From Pseudomonas fluorescens (GTDB taxonomy: Bacteria; Pseudomonadota; Gammaproteobacteria; Pseudomonadales; Pseudomonadaceae), in assembly GCF_001307275.1 (NCBI RefSeq), contig NZ_CP012831.1, positions 2,844,501 through 2,908,500 of the forward strand: a stretch of 64,000 bases of DNA. The letters are read 5' to 3'. The notes under the pieces are model-generated. The model worked only from the letters and a program-made list of their open reading frames with translations, did not search any database and was not told the origin of the DNA. The translations under genes and the position numbers were made by a program. Positions 50,522-61,055 of this stretch are shown in pieces; position 1 is the stretch's first letter, and the number at the start of each line of letters is the position of its first letter.

Positions 50522-51799
50522 ATGAATGATCTGCTGGCTCTGTTAACTGACAAGCGCTTCATGCCCCACGGGCATTGCTACATGTGGCGTCCGGATCTGC
50601 TGTGGACGAATGTGATCGCCGATAGCTTGATCGCCCTGTCCTACGTCACCATCCCCTTCACGCTCCTGTACTTTATCCACAAGCGCAAGGACGTGCCGTT
50701 CGACTGGATGCTGGCGGCCTTTGGCGTGTTTATCCTGGCCTGCGGGACCAGCCATGTGATGGAGATCCTGACCATCTGGCAGCCTTATTACTGGTTGATG
50801 GCGCTGGTCAAGGTCATCACCGCGATTGCTTCGGTGATTACCGCCATCCTGCTGGTCCGGCTGGTGCCGGCGGCCCTGAAGATCCCCAGCCCGCAGCAAT
50901 TGGCCAAGGTCAACGACGAGTTGCGCGAGGCCCAGGCCGAACTGGTCACCACCGCCCGCCGCGCCGGCATGGCGGAGATCGCCACCAATGTGCTGCACAA
51001 CGTGGGCAATGTGCTCAATAGCGTCAACGTGTCAGCCCAGGTCCTCTACGAGAAGGTGCACACCTCCAAGGGGCCAGGGGTGGCCAAGGTTGTCCAGTTG
51101 ATGAAGGAGCATCCCGACGACCTCGGCGACTTCATCAGCAGCGACCCGAAAGGACGCGCGCTACCGGACTATCTCGACAAGCTGGCCGACGCGCTGGCCG
51201 TCGAGCAGCAGGGCATGATCGCCGAGTTGGCACAGTTGACCCGCCGCATCGACCACATCAAGGAAATCGTCGCCACTCAGCAATCCTACGCCGGCAACGC
51301 CAGCGTGCTGGAGCCGGGCTCGTTGCGTGAGCTGGTCGAGGATGTCGTGCGCATTTGCGATGTGTCCCTGGCCCGTCACCACATCACGCTGATCAAGGAG
51401 TTCAGCGATATACCGCAAATGCCACTGGACAAGCACCGCGTGCTGCAGATCCTGGTCAATCTGATCAATAACGCCAAGCAGGCGCTGGACGCGGGTGTGA
51501 ACCGGCCACCGCGGATCGTCCTGCGCCTGAAGGTGGTTGATGATGGGCGCGTGCGGGTCGAGGTCGAGGACAATGGCGAGGGGATTGCGCAGGACAATCT
51601 TGCGCGGGTGTTCGAGCACGGCTTCACCACGCGTGTCGATGGTCACGGCTTTGGTTTGCACAGCTGCATTCTGGCGGCGCACGAGATGGGCGGCGAGCTG
51701 ACGGCGCAGAGCGCGGGGCCGGGCCAGGGCGCGCTCTTTATCCTGGAGCTGCCGCAGGCACAGACCCCGGAGCAGTCTCAACACGCTGCGAGTGGTTGA
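50522..51799 (+). CDS. Sensor histidine kinase with ethylene-receptor-like membrane domain
   Basis: Predicted 425-residue membrane kinase. The N-terminus has three helices (about 28-52, 60-83 and 92-116) that align with the plant ETR1 ethylene-binding domain. Asp34 in ADSLIALSYVTIP and the Cys74-Gly-Thr-Ser-His78 motif correspond to ETR1 Asp25 and the copper ligands Cys65/His69 in CGATH. KVITAIASVITAILLVRLVP closely follows ETR1 helix 3. After a short coiled coil, LHNVGNVLNSV is the phospho-acceptor H-box, and NLINNAKQA, VEDNGEGI and HGFGLHSC are the N and G boxes. The ATG at 50522 is preceded by GGGAGGA. No response regulator is adjacent. Ligand binding is inferred. Confidence 0.87.
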   Translation: MNDLLALLTDKRFMPHGHCYMWRPDLLWTNVIADSLIALSYVTIPFTLLYFIHKRKDVPFDWMLAAFGVFILACGTSHVMEILTIWQPYYWLMALVKVITAIASVITAILLVRLVPAALKIPSPQQLAKVNDELREAQAELVTTARRAGMAEIATNVLHNVGNVLNSVNVSAQVLYEKVHTSKGPGVAKVVQLMKEHPDDLGDFISSDPKGRALPDYLDKLADALAVEQQGMIAELAQLTRRIDHIKEIVATQQSYAGNASVLEPGSLRELVEDVVRICDVSLARHHITLIKEFSDIPQMPLDKHRVLQILVNLINNAKQALDAGVNRPPRIVLRLKVVDDGRVRVEVEDNGEGIAQDNLARVFEHGFTTRVDGHGFGLHSCILAAHEMGGELTAQSAGPGQGALFILELPQAQTPEQSQHAASG

Positions 51800-51817
51800 G
51801 TGGCCCGCAGGGGCTGC

Positions 51818-52078
51818 TTATTCCTGGGCTGGAGCCAGTCGTGCTTCCAGCTCAGCGACCTTGGCCTCCAGGCTTTCGAGCCGTGCTCGGGTCCGGGCCA
51901 GCACGACCATCTGGCTGTCGAATTCTTCCCGGCTTACCAGGTCCAGCTTGCTGAAGCCGCTTTGCAGCAGGGCCTTGAACTGGCTTTCGATTTCGCTTTT
52001 GGGCAGCGGCGTGTCGCCACTCAAGATACGGGAGGCGTGGCCGCTCAGGGCGTCGAGGAGGTCTTTGGGCGCAAGCAT
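51818..52078 (-). CDS. ubiK: Ubiquinone biosynthesis accessory factor UbiK
   Basis: Predicted 86-residue BMFP/YqiC-family protein that assists aerobic ubiquinone synthesis at the membrane. It begins MLAPKDLLDALSGHASRIL and ends in a coiled coil (TRARLESLEAKVAELEARL), the trimerising segment of the family. The frame is open further upstream, but the ATG at 52078 gives the family length. It is convergent with the histidine kinase, 18 bases apart. Confidence 0.93.
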   Translation of the reverse strand: MLAPKDLLDALSGHASRILSGDTPLPKSEIESQFKALLQSGFSKLDLVSREEFDSQMVVLARTRARLESLEAKVAELEARLAPAQE

Positions 52079-52832
<754 letters not shown>

Positions 52833-52865
52833 GCCGCCAAACCCAACGCCCCAGGAGAAAACAAT

Positions 52866-54200
52866 ATGACTCTGCGTAAATTCGCAGGGCTAGGAGCCCT
52901 GTTGTCCTTCGCAATGCCTGGCCTGGCCATGGCAGAAGAAGCGGCAGCCCCTGTCCTGAACTCCGGCGACACCGCCTGGATGCTCACGGCCACGATTCTT
53001 GTACTGTTCATGACCATTCCAGGATTGGCGCTGTTCTACGGCGGCATGGTCCGTTCGAAGAACATTCTTTCCGTGATGATGCAGTGCTTTGCCATTACCG
53101 GTCTGATCAGCATCCTGTGGGTCATCTATGGCTACAGCATCGCGTTCGACACCACCGGCATGGAGCAGGGCGTCGTCAACTTCAACTCCTTCATTGGCGG
53201 TTTCGGCAAAGCGTTCCTGGCAGGTGTCACGCCAGCCAGCCTGACCGGCCCGGCGGCGCTGTTCCCTGAAGCGGTGTTCATCACCTTCCAGATGACGTTC
53301 GCCATCATTACCCCGGCCCTGATCGTCGGTGCATTTGCCGAGCGGATGAAGTTCTCCGCCATGCTGATCTTCATGGGCGTGTGGTTCACCCTGGTGTATG
53401 CACCGATTGCGCACATGGTCTGGTCCGGCAACGGCGGCCTGATGTGGGACTGGGGCGTGCTGGACTTCGCTGGCGGCACCGTGGTGCACATCAACGCCGG
53501 TATCGCCGGTCTGGTGGCGTGCCTGGTATTGGGCAAGCGCAAAGGCTTCCCGACTACGCCAATGGCACCCCATAACCTGGGTTACACCCTGATGGGCGCG
53601 GCCATGCTGTGGGTCGGCTGGTTCGGCTTCAACGCCGGTTCCGCTGTCGCCGCCAACGGCACTGCCGGCATGGCGATGCTGGTGACCCAGATCGCTACCG
53701 CTGCGGCGGCGCTGGGCTGGATGTTTGCCGAGTGGATCACCCACGGCAAGCCAAGCGCGTTGGGCATTGCCTCGGGCGTGGTGGCCGGCCTGGTTGCAAT
53801 CACCCCGGCTGCCGGCACCGTGGGCCCGATGGGCGCCCTGGTCATCGGCCTGGCGGCGGGCGTGGTGTGCTTCTTCTGCGCCACCACCCTCAAGCGCAAG
53901 CTCGGTTATGACGACTCCCTGGATGCCTTCGGCGTGCATGGCATCGGCGGTATTCTCGGCGCGATCCTGACCGGTGTGTTCGCCGCACCGGCCTTGGGTG
54001 GCTTCGGCACCGTGACCGATATCGGCGCGCAAGTGTGGATTCAATTCAAGGGCGTGGGTTTCACGGTGGTCTACACCGCGATCGTCACCTTCATCATCCT
54101 CAAGGTCCTGGACGCCGTAATGGGTCTGCGTGTCACCGAGGAAGAAGAAGCTGTGGGCCTGGATCTGGCCCAGCACAACGAGCGTGGCTACAACCTGTAA
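52866..54200 (+). CDS. amtB: Ammonium transporter AmtB
   Basis: Predicted 444-residue channel protein for ammonium. A cleavable signal (LLSFAMPGLAMAEE) precedes eleven helices. The pore histidines are in FAGGTVVHINAGIAGL and FGVHGIGGILGAI, and the ammonium-binding aromatic region includes PGLALFYGGMVR. Length and order match E. coli and pseudomonad AmtB. It is transcribed with glnK and regulated by its product. It ends at a strong terminator. Confidence 0.97.
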   Translation: MTLRKFAGLGALLSFAMPGLAMAEEAAAPVLNSGDTAWMLTATILVLFMTIPGLALFYGGMVRSKNILSVMMQCFAITGLISILWVIYGYSIAFDTTGMEQGVVNFNSFIGGFGKAFLAGVTPASLTGPAALFPEAVFITFQMTFAIITPALIVGAFAERMKFSAMLIFMGVWFTLVYAPIAHMVWSGNGGLMWDWGVLDFAGGTVVHINAGIAGLVACLVLGKRKGFPTTPMAPHNLGYTLMGAAMLWVGWFGFNAGSAVAANGTAGMAMLVTQIATAAAALGWMFAEWITHGKPSALGIASGVVAGLVAITPAAGTVGPMGALVIGLAAGVVCFFCATTLKRKLGYDDSLDAFGVHGIGGILGAILTGVFAAPALGGFGTVTDIGAQVWIQFKGVGFTVVYTAIVTFIILKVLDAVMGLRVTEEEEAVGLDLAQHNERGYNL

Positions 54201-54211
54201 GTACGCGCAAC

Positions 54212-54242
54212 AAAAAATGCCCGGTTCGCCGGGCATTTTTTT
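54212..54242 (+). terminator. Rho-independent terminator after amtB
   Basis: TGCCCGG pairs with CCGGGCA around TTCG, with A residues before and seven T after. Confidence 0.93.
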
Positions 54243-54412
54243 GTCTGGAGTTTGTCATTGCTCACAAGGTGTGGCGGTTTTTCCGACGCCTTTTGTTGTG
54301 GATGCGACATGGGTTTTTATACCGCCAAAGGCTTACACCGAAGCAAGAATATTAGGGCCTTTGTTTTTTCCCAGAGCGCGCTAGAATGCGCGCCGAACGT
54401 GCGGAGATCTGT

Positions 54413-54838
54413 ATGTGGCAACAGACGCTGATAACCCTGCGGGCAAGGCCCCGGGGCTTTCATCTGGTGACGGACGAGTTGCTGGCCGGCCTGCCTGAAG
54501 TCCAGGCGTGTCGTGTCGGTCTGTTGCATCTGTGGCTGCAGCATACCTCGGCCTCGTTGACCATCAACGAGAACGCCGATCCGGCGGTACGTCGAGACTT
54601 CGAACGATTTTTCAATCGGCTGATCCCACAAGGAACCGCCGGCTATGAGCACAACGACGAAGGCTTGGACGACCTCCCGGCGCACTTCAAGGCCAGTGTG
54701 CTCGGTTGCCAGCTCAGCCTGCCGGTTACGGCGGGACGGCTGGCATTGGGAACCTGGCAAGGTGTTTATCTGGGCGAGCACCGTGATCACGGCGGTGCTC
54801 GTAAAGTCCTCGCCACCTTGTACGGTGAAGGGGCATAA
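54413..54838 (+). CDS. YjbQ family protein (UPF0047)
   Basis: Predicted 141-residue member of the YjbQ/UPF0047 family, some of which show weak thiamine-phosphate synthase activity. It has the family blocks [37 protein letters not shown] and the ending [20 protein letters not shown], with conserved His residues. GGAG lies eight bases before the ATG at 54413. It follows the amtB terminator and precedes sutA, as in P. aeruginosa. Confidence 0.9.
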   Translation: MWQQTLITLRARPRGFHLVTDELLAGLPEVQACRVGLLHLWLQHTSASLTINENADPAVRRDFERFFNRLIPQGTAGYEHNDEGLDDLPAHFKASVLGCQLSLPVTAGRLALGTWQGVYLGEHRDHGGARKVLATLYGEGA

Positions 54839-54940
54839 CCGCTGATTGCCAGCGGATGTTGAATTTTTTCTGGCAGCCTTCGAACAGATGGCGAAGCTGG
54901 GCTATAACTAATCTGCTTTTCGCAAGTCATGAGGTAGAAC

Positions 54941-55264
54941 ATGAGCGACGATGATCTGGAAAACGACGACCTCGAAGTAGGCGACGAAGACGAGACCGAA
55001 GAAGGCCTTGAAGTGGCGGCTGAAGACGTTGCCGAAGACGATGGCGCCGACGTTCCGACGCCTACCGCCAAGGGCAAGGCCAAGGCCGCGGTGTCGGTCG
55101 ACGAGTTGCCGAGCGTAGAGGCCAAGAACAAGGAGCGTGATGCCCTCGCCAAGGCCATGGAGGAGTTCCTGGCCAGGGGCGGTAAGGTGCAGGAAGTGGA
55201 AGCCAACGTGGTCGCTGATCCGCCCAAGAAGCCTGACAACAAGTACGGCAGCCGCCCTATCTGA
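54941..55264 (+). CDS. sutA: RNA polymerase-associated regulator SutA
   Basis: Predicted 107-residue, strongly acidic protein matching SutA of P. aeruginosa, a factor that binds RNA polymerase and boosts transcription during slow growth. The first 40 residues are mostly Asp and Glu. A short conserved helix follows (KNKERDALAKAMEEFLARGG), and a flexible tail ends in KKPDNKYGSRPI. Low-complexity ends suggest intrinsic disorder. A terminator follows 20 bases after the stop. Confidence 0.92.
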   Translation: MSDDDLENDDLEVGDEDETEEGLEVAAEDVAEDDGADVPTPTAKGKAKAAVSVDELPSVEAKNKERDALAKAMEEFLARGGKVQEVEANVVADPPKKPDNKYGSRPI

Positions 55265-55284
55265 GTATCGGCTTCTTGCTTGCT

Positions 55285-55315
55285 GAAAAAGCCCGCCGTC
55301 GCTGCGGGCTTTTTC
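55285..55315 (+). terminator. Rho-independent terminator after sutA
   Basis: GAAAAAGCCCGC pairs with GCGGGCTTTTTC around a seven-base loop. Confidence 0.9.
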
Positions 55316-55351
55316 ATGGGCGCGATTCTACTCCGGGCCAGGCGCAGTCCC

Positions 55352-55441
55352 TGTGGGAGCGAGCTTGCTCGCGAAAGCGGTGGGTCTGTTGGCATTGATG
55401 TTGGATGTGCCGCCGTCATCGCGAGCAAGCTCGCTCCCACA
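55352..55441. repeat. REP doublet, first of a duplicated pair
   Basis: Two inverted REP copies flank about 35 bases. The interior GGTGGGTCTGTTGGCATTGA is repeated in the next doublet 134 bases on, so this is a local duplication. Confidence 0.92.
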
Positions 55442-55485
55442 GGTTTTTTGGTGGGCGGGGAGCTGCGGGCCACAGCCGCTCCAGG

Positions 55486-55574
55486 GTGGGAGCGAGCTTG
55501 CTCGCGATAGCGGTGGGTCTGTTGGCATTGATGTTGGATGTGCCGCCGTCATCGCGAGCAAGCTCGCTCCCACA
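55486..55574. repeat. REP doublet, second of a duplicated pair
   Basis: Near-identical to the doublet at 55352 in both core and interior. It ends just before the HAD gene. Confidence 0.92.
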
Positions 55575-55602
55575 AAGGGCTTTGGCGGTTGCGAAGCAGG
55601 GT

Positions 55603-56307
55603 TCAGGGTTGGCTATGCCAACCCGCCAACAGCCCCGGCAGTTCGGTCAGGCTGCGAATTTCCGCGTCCGGCGCATGGTCGGCATTCCAGGGCTTGCCTG
55701 CCGGGTTGAACCACACCGCGCGCAGGCCGGCCTGTTGGGCGCCAGCGATGTCGTCGCCCGGGTGATCGCCAACGTGCACGGCGGTCTGTGCCGTGGCGCC
55801 GCCGCGCTGCAGGGCTTCGTGGAACAATCGGGCGTCAGGCTTGGCGATGCCGATGTCTTCGGCGCACAAGGCGAACTTGAAGTAGTCCGCCAGCCCCAGG
55901 CGTCGCACGTCGGCGTTGCCATTGGTGACCACGCCGAGGGCGAAATGATTGGCCAGGATTTCCAGGGTGGGCTGCACCTCGGGAAAAATCTCCAGCTGAT
56001 GACGGGCGTGCAGGAACGTCTCGAAGGCCTGGTCCGCCAGTTCAGAGGCGTGCCACTGGTCGTAGCCGGCTTCCTGCAAGGCACGGAACAGCACCCGCCG
56101 GCGCAGCGCACTGATGCGATGCTTGAGGTTGGGTTCTTCGCGCAACACTTGCTCGCGGATCGAAAAAAGATGCTCCACCGGCAGCCCGCCCAGGTTCGGT
56201 GCGTTGTCGCTCAGCCATTGGCGGAGTATGGCTTCGGCGCTGGCGATTACCGGGGCGGTGTCCCACAGGGTGTCGTCCAGGTCGAAAGTGATGAGTTCGA
56301 TGGTCAT
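55603..56307 (-). CDS. HAD family hydrolase
   Basis: Predicted 234-residue HAD-IA phosphatase. Motif I is [10 protein letters not shown] near residues 8-17, motif II VVTNGN, and motif [14 protein letters not shown] with [12 protein letters not shown] cap domain lies between motifs I and II. The family includes YigB (pyridoxal/FMN phosphatase activity); the true substrate is unknown. It starts inside the end of xerC by an ATGA overlap, so it is translationally coupled as the last gene of the lysA-dapF-xerC operon. Confidence 0.93.
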   Translation of the reverse strand: MTIELITFDLDDTLWDTAPVIASAEAILRQWLSDNAPNLGGLPVEHLFSIREQVLREEPNLKHRISALRRRVLFRALQEAGYDQWHASELADQAFETFLHARHQLEIFPEVQPTLEILANHFALGVVTNGNADVRRLGLADYFKFALCAEDIGIAKPDARLFHEALQRGGATAQTAVHVGDHPGDDIAGAQQAGLRAVWFNPAGKPWNADHAPDAEIRSLTELPGLLAGWHSQP

Positions 56308-57206
56308 GATTCGTCGCCCTTGATGCGTTTGGCCCTGGGGTGGGCACTGTCGTAGACCGTCGCCAGGTGCTGGAAGTCCAGGTGGGTGTAGATCTGGGTC
56401 GTCTTGATGTCCGAGTGGCCCAGCAGCTCTTGAACGGCGCGCAGGTCCTGGGAGGATTCCAGCAGATGGCTGGCGAAGGAGTGCCTGAGCATGTGCGGGT
56501 GCAGGTTCTGCCCCAACTCGCGTTCGCCGGCGGCCTTGACCCGCAGCTGAATCGCCCGCGGGCCGAGGCGCCGACCGCGTTGGCTGACGAATACCGCGTC
56601 GTCGGCGGGGTTGGCCAGGGCCCGCAGGGGCAGCCACAGCTCCAGGGCTTCACGGGCCTTGCGGCCGACAGGCAGCAGGCGGGTCTTGCTGCCCTTGCCA
56701 AGCACCTGGACCATGCCGTCGGCCAGGTCCAGTTGATCCAGGTTAAGCCCCGTCAGCTCCGAAAGCCGCAGGCCGGAAGAATAGAACAGCTCGAGAATCG
56801 CCTGGTCGCGCCGGGCCAGGAAGTCATCTTCGACGGCGCCTTCAAGCAATTGCAGGGCGCGGTCGGTGTCGAGGGTCTTCGGCAGCCGGCGTTCGCCCTT
56901 GGGCGGTGCCAGGCCGGTAGCCGGATCGTGATCGCACAGGCCTTCGCGATTGAGGTAGTGATACAGGCCGCGCACCGCCGACAACAGTCGCGCCAGGCTG
57001 CGGGAGGACTGTCCCTGTTGATGCAGGCGGGCGATCAGGCTGCGCAAGCGCTGGATGTCCAGGGCCGACCAACTGCCGATGTTCTGCTTCTGGCACCAGC
57101 CCAGTACTTTTTCCAAGTCGCGGCGATAGGCCAACAACGTGTGGGGCGACACCTGGCGCTCACTGCGCAGGTGTTCGCAGTAGGCGTCCAGTTGCCGCTC
57201 CATCAT
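56304..57206 (-). CDS. xerC: Tyrosine recombinase XerC
   Basis: Predicted 300-residue site-specific recombinase that resolves chromosome dimers with XerD at dif. The N-terminal SAM-like domain (about 1-90) is followed by the catalytic domain. The Arg of [11 protein letters not shown], the His-x2-Arg of [13 protein letters not shown], the His of LGHSDIKTT and the nucleophile Tyr of QIYTHL are all present. Two adjacent ATG codons (57206, 57203) could serve as the start. It begins on the stop codon of the DUF484 gene (TGATG overlap). Confidence 0.96.
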   Translation of the reverse strand: MMERQLDAYCEHLRSERQVSPHTLLAYRRDLEKVLGWCQKQNIGSWSALDIQRLRSLIARLHQQGQSSRSLARLLSAVRGLYHYLNREGLCDHDPATGLAPPKGERRLPKTLDTDRALQLLEGAVEDDFLARRDQAILELFYSSGLRLSELTGLNLDQLDLADGMVQVLGKGSKTRLLPVGRKAREALELWLPLRALANPADDAVFVSQRGRRLGPRAIQLRVKAAGERELGQNLHPHMLRHSFASHLLESSQDLRAVQELLGHSDIKTTQIYTHLDFQHLATVYDSAHPRAKRIKGDES

Positions 57207-57928
57207 CAGCGTACCGAGCGCAGCGAACCGGCGACTCTTGGCAGCACCCGGCCGGTGACTTCGGCGATGTAGCTCAAGAACAGCGTGCCCACCGAACTCT
57301 TGTAGTGCTGCGGATCGCGGCTGGCGATGGCCAGTACGCCATGCACGCCCTGGTGGGCGATGGCGACGACGGCAGTGGAGCCGATCTGCTTGCGCTGTTC
57401 TTCGCCGAACAGGAAGTCCAACTCATGTTCGCGCAGGCTGCCGCTGACGCTTTTGTTTTCCGTGAGCAGGCCGCCGATGGCCGTCTGCGCTTCGGCGTGG
57501 GTCACCCAGCGGCCCACCGGCATGGCGTTGTCGCCAAACAGGATCAGGCTGACAAAGGGCACCTGGAAGTCCTGGCGCAGGCTGTCTTCGACGCTCATGA
57601 CCAGGTCTTCGAGGGTGCTGGCGTCCATCAGGGCCAGGATCAGCCGACGGGTCTTGTCGAAGAGCCGGTCGTTGTCCCGGGCCACGTCCATCAGGTGCGA
57701 AAGACGATGGCGCATTTCGATGTTGCGCTCGCGCAGGATCTTCATCTGGTGCTCCACCAGCGACACGGTGTCGCCGCGCCGGTGGGGGATGCGCATCGTC
57801 GCAAGCAGTTCTTCATGCTCGACGAAGAAGTCCGGATGAGCCTCCAGGTAAGCGGTCACCGCCGCGACTTCTGGAAGGCTGGGAGATTCGTCGGGCTGTG
57901 GGGCTGGAACCTGTGGCTGATCGGTCAT
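57206..57928 (-). CDS. DUF484 family protein
   Basis: Predicted 240-residue protein of DUF484, a GAF-like domain family found between dapF and xerC in many gammaproteobacteria. The early [18 protein letters not shown] block and [16 protein letters not shown] are typical, followed by a GAF-like region ([14 protein letters not shown]). The function is unknown. It begins 13 bases after dapF and overlaps the xerC start, so it is part of the operon. Confidence 0.93.
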   Translation of the reverse strand: MTDQPQVPAPQPDESPSLPEVAAVTAYLEAHPDFFVEHEELLATMRIPHRRGDTVSLVEHQMKILRERNIEMRHRLSHLMDVARDNDRLFDKTRRLILALMDASTLEDLVMSVEDSLRQDFQVPFVSLILFGDNAMPVGRWVTHAEAQTAIGGLLTENKSVSGSLREHELDFLFGEEQRKQIGSTAVVAIAHQGVHGVLAIASRDPQHYKSSVGTLFLSYIAEVTGRVLPRVAGSLRSVR

Positions 57929-57941
57929 GGGTTTGGCTCAC

Positions 57942-58772
57942 TCAAAGACGAACTTGTCCTTCGTATACGCGCACTGCCGGGCCGGTCATCATCACCGGTT
58001 GGCCAGGGCCTGCCCATTCGATGGACAGGCGCCCGCCGGGCAGGTCGATCAACAATGGCGAATCCATCCACCCCTGGCTGATCGCAGCGACGGCAGCGGC
58101 ACAGGCGCCGGTACCGCAGGCCTGGGTTTCCCCGGCACCGCGCTCCCAGACGCGCAATTGTGCGCGGTGACGGTCGATGACTTGCAGGAAACCGACATTC
58201 ACCCGCGCGGGGAAGCGCGGATGGTGTTCGATTTTCGGCCCCAGCTCATGCACCGGGGCGCTGTTGATATCGGCCACTCGCAGCACGGCATGGGGGTTGC
58301 CCATGGAGACTGCCGCCAGTTCCACCGTGTTGCCATCGACTTCCAACGGATAGCTCAGGGCCTGGGCCGGCGCTTCGAATGGAATGTCCGCCGGTACCAG
58401 GCGCGGAGCGCCCATGTTGACGCCGATCTGGCCGTCGCTGCGCACATCCAGTTCGATGATGCCGCTCTTGGTCTCGACGCGGATCTGCCGCTTGGCGGTC
58501 AGGCGCTTGTCCAGCACGAAGCGGGCGAAGCAGCGCGCGCCGTTGCCGCATTGCTCCACTTCCGAACCGTCGGCGTTGAAGATCCGATAACGGAAATCCA
58601 CGTCCGGGTTGTTGGGCGCCTCGACGATCAGCAACTGGTCGAAACCGATACCGGTGTGCCGGTCTCCCCATTGCTTGGCATGCTTGGGCAGGATATGCGC
58701 GTGCTGGCTGACCAGGTCGAGGACCATGAAGTCATTGCCCAGGCCGTGCATCTTGGTAAAACGCAGCAGCAT
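57942..58772 (-). CDS. dapF: Diaminopimelate epimerase
   Basis: Predicted 276-residue epimerase that turns LL- into meso-diaminopimelate for lysine and peptidoglycan. The two catalytic cysteines lie in [11 protein letters not shown] and [29 protein letters not shown] at the start is diagnostic. The ATG at 58772 matches the family; an eleven-residue longer frame overlaps lysA. It starts four bases after lysA ends. Confidence 0.97.
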   Translation of the reverse strand: MLLRFTKMHGLGNDFMVLDLVSQHAHILPKHAKQWGDRHTGIGFDQLLIVEAPNNPDVDFRYRIFNADGSEVEQCGNGARCFARFVLDKRLTAKRQIRVETKSGIIELDVRSDGQIGVNMGAPRLVPADIPFEAPAQALSYPLEVDGNTVELAAVSMGNPHAVLRVADINSAPVHELGPKIEHHPRFPARVNVGFLQVIDRHRAQLRVWERGAGETQACGTGACAAAVAAISQGWMDSPLLIDLPGGRLSIEWAGPGQPVMMTGPAVRVYEGQVRL

Positions 58773-58776
58773 GGTT

Positions 58777-60024
58777 TTACTCCGGCAGCAGGCTTTCGCC
58801 GGCAAACAACTCGGCTACCGTCTCGCGGCGACGCACTTCGAATGCCTGATCACCGTCCACCAGCACCTCGGCGCAACGGCCGCGGGTGTTGTAGTTGGAA
58901 CTCATGACAAACCCGTAGGCACCGGCCGAATGCACGGCCAGCAAGTCGCCTTCTTCCAGCGCCAGCTCCCGACCCTTGGCCAGGAAGTCACCGGTTTCGC
59001 AGATCGGCCCGACGATGTCGTAGGGGCGGGCCGCGGTGGCGCGAGGGCGCACGGCGGTGACGTCCATCCACGCCTGGTAGAGCGCCGGGCGGATCAGGTC
59101 GTTCATCGCCGCATCGACGATGGCGAAATCCTTGTGCTCGGTGTGCTTGAGGTATTCGACCTGGGTCAGCAGCACGCCGGCATTGGCCACGATATAGCGG
59201 CCGGGCTCGAACATCAGCGCCAGGTCACGGCCTTCGAGGCGCTCGCGCACCGTCTTGATGTAGTCGGCCACCAGCGGCGGCTCTTCATCGCGATAGCGCA
59301 CGCCGACACCGCCACCCAGGTCGATGTGGCGCAGGTAGATGCCGCAGTCGCCGAGGCGATCGACCAGCGCCAGCAGGCGGTCGAGGGCATCGATGAAGGG
59401 TTCGAGGGTGGTCAGTTGCGAGCCGATGTGGCAATCGACGCCCAGCACTTCCAGGTTCGGCAGCTGGGCGGCGCGTACGTACACGTCCTCGGCGTCGGCA
59501 ATGGCGATGCCGAACTTGTTTTCCTTCAGGCCGGTGGAAATGTACGGGTGGGTGCCAGCGTCGACGTCCGGGTTCACGCGCAGGGAAACCGGCGCGCGAA
59601 CGCCCAGCTCGGCGGCGACAACCTGCAGGCGCTCCAGCTCATCGGTGGATTCGATGTTGAAGCAGTGCACGCCGACTTCCAGGGCGCGGCGCATGTCTTC
59701 GCGGGTCTTGCCGACACCGGAGAACACGATCTTGTCGGCGCTGCCGCCCGCGGCCAGTACGCGCTCGAGCTCGCCACCAGAGACGATGTCGAAACCGGCA
59801 CCCAGGCGCGCCAGGACATTGAGCACGCCCAGGTTGGAGTTGGCCTTGACGGCGAAACATACCAGGTGCGGCATGCCGTCGAGAGCATCGGCGAACGTCC
59901 GATACTGGGCTTCGATGTGGGCACGGGAATAGACATAGGTCGGCGTGCCGAAACGTTCGGCGATCGCGGACAGGGCAACTCCTTCCGCGAACAGCTCCCC
60001 GCCACGGTAGTTAAAAGCGTCCAT
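58777..60024 (-). CDS. lysA: Diaminopimelate decarboxylase
   Basis: Predicted 415-residue PLP enzyme making lysine from meso-diaminopimelate. The PLP lysine is in [16 protein letters not shown] near residues 57-72. The [19 protein letters not shown] and [13 protein letters not shown] blocks are conserved. Length is the family norm (415-420). It is preceded nine bases upstream by lptM, the E. coli-like yifL-dapF neighbourhood. Confidence 0.97.
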   Translation of the reverse strand: MDAFNYRGGELFAEGVALSAIAERFGTPTYVYSRAHIEAQYRTFADALDGMPHLVCFAVKANSNLGVLNVLARLGAGFDIVSGGELERVLAAGGSADKIVFSGVGKTREDMRRALEVGVHCFNIESTDELERLQVVAAELGVRAPVSLRVNPDVDAGTHPYISTGLKENKFGIAIADAEDVYVRAAQLPNLEVLGVDCHIGSQLTTLEPFIDALDRLLALVDRLGDCGIYLRHIDLGGGVGVRYRDEEPPLVADYIKTVRERLEGRDLALMFEPGRYIVANAGVLLTQVEYLKHTEHKDFAIVDAAMNDLIRPALYQAWMDVTAVRPRATAARPYDIVGPICETGDFLAKGRELALEEGDLLAVHSAGAYGFVMSSNYNTRGRCAEVLVDGDQAFEVRRRETVAELFAGESLLPE

Positions 60025-60033
60025 GGCGTTCCC

Positions 60034-60204
60034 TTAGTAAGTGGTGTGGGTGTCGTGCGAGTGTGTCTTGGATTGCGACGACTTGGCCTGTTCTTCAGGG
60101 GACTTGCTGTCATCAGGCAGGTACAGCGGACCTTTTTGACCACAGGCTGTCACGAGGCAGGCAACCGCGACGAGCGCAGCAAGGGAAGAGATCAGGCGCT
60201 TCAT
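60034..60204 (-). CDS. lptM: Small lipoprotein LptM (LppL/YifL-like)
   Basis: Predicted 56-residue lipoprotein. The signal MKRLISSLAALVAVACLVTA leads to the lipidated Cys21, and the conserved sequence CGQKGPLYLP follows at once. That motif is the mark of LptM, which helps LptD mature in the outer membrane LPS translocon. A polar tail rich in Ser, His and Thr follows. AAGGATT is about eight bases upstream of the ATG. It is the first gene of the lysA-dapF operon. Confidence 0.9.
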   Translation of the reverse strand: MKRLISSLAALVAVACLVTACGQKGPLYLPDDSKSPEEQAKSSQSKTHSHDTHTTY

Positions 60205-60389
60205 GGCGAAATCCTTGAAAATGCGTTAATTGCGCCGGAGTATACCGGCCACCCGTCAGCTTGCCTATGCAACGGGGCGCCCGTCCGGCGGCACTGTTGT
60301 CGTTGATCGGTATATCCTTTGCAATCGCCGGGCGGCGTCCGTATCTTGCGGCGCTTGAGCATGAGCAGACATTTTCGAGGTTGCCGCAA

Positions 60390-60722
60390 ATGAGTTTGAG
60401 TGAAGCCCGTTTCCACGATCTGGTCGATGCGACCCAGCAAACGCTGGAAGATGTGTTCGATGACAGTGGCCTGGACATTGACCTGGAAATCTCCGCCGGT
60501 GTACTCACCGTCAAGTTCGAAAACGGCAGCCAACTGATCTTCAGTCGCCAGGAGCCGTTGCGGCAGCTGTGGCTGGCGGCGGTCTCCGGTGGCTTTCATT
60601 TCGACTACGACGAGGAAAGCGAGCGCTGGATGTGCGACAAGAGCGAAGAGCAACTGGGCGAGATGCTCGAGCGCATCGTCAAGCAGCAGGCGGGCGTGGA
60701 ACTCGAGTTCGAAGGCCTGTGA
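60390..60722 (+). CDS. cyaY: Frataxin-like protein CyaY
   Basis: Predicted 110-residue frataxin homologue that modulates iron-sulfur cluster assembly. The N-terminal acidic helix (FHDLVDATQQTLEDVFDD) is typical of iron-binding frataxins, and SQLIFSRQEPLRQLWLAA is the conserved core strand block. The ATG at 60390 gives the usual length; the longer frame upstream is not homologous. Divergent from lptM and followed by the DUF1289 gene four bases later. Confidence 0.95.
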   Translation: MSLSEARFHDLVDATQQTLEDVFDDSGLDIDLEISAGVLTVKFENGSQLIFSRQEPLRQLWLAAVSGGFHFDYDEESERWMCDKSEEQLGEMLERIVKQQAGVELEFEGL

Positions 60723-60726
60723 CGGC

Positions 60727-60945
60727 GTGATCCAGACCGCCCCGCCACGGCCCCCCAAGCCGCTCTACAGCAACGTCAGCCCCGCCGTGCCGTCGCCGTG
60801 CACCAGCGTGTGCAAGCTGGATGAACAGAAGGTCTGCCTCGGCTGTTTCCGCCATGTGGAGGATATCCGCGAATGGCGCTCGGCCGATGATGAGCGCCGG
60901 CGGGTCATCTGTGCCGAGGCGGCTAAGCGCAAATCTCTGAGGTAA
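60727..60945 (+). CDS. DUF1289 small cysteine-rich protein
   Basis: Predicted 72-residue protein of DUF1289, with PSPCTSVCKLDEQKVCLGCF, which gives a Cys-x3-Cys-x7-Cys-x2-Cys pattern suited to zinc or iron-sulfur binding. The C-terminal WRSADDERRRVI is also typical. The start is GTG at 60727, four bases after cyaY; GAAGG is eleven bases upstream. The function is unknown. Expression with cyaY suggests a role near metal homeostasis, though this is inference. Confidence 0.82.
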   Translation: MIQTAPPRPPKPLYSNVSPAVPSPCTSVCKLDEQKVCLGCFRHVEDIREWRSADDERRRVICAEAAKRKSLR

Positions 60946-60966
60946 CCATTGGCCTTGGAAGTTTTT

Positions 60967-61055
60967 GTGGCGAGGGAGCTTGCTCCCGCTCGGCTGCGCA
61001 GCAGTCGCAAGATATCGGGGTCGCTTCGCAACCCAGCGGGAGCAAGGGTTCGGCA
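60967..61055. repeat. REP-like pair of a second family
   Basis: GCGAGGGAGCTTGCTCCCGC is followed, about 45 bases later, by the inverted half CCAGCGGGAGCAAGGG. The core differs from the main REP type in this window. Confidence 0.72.
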
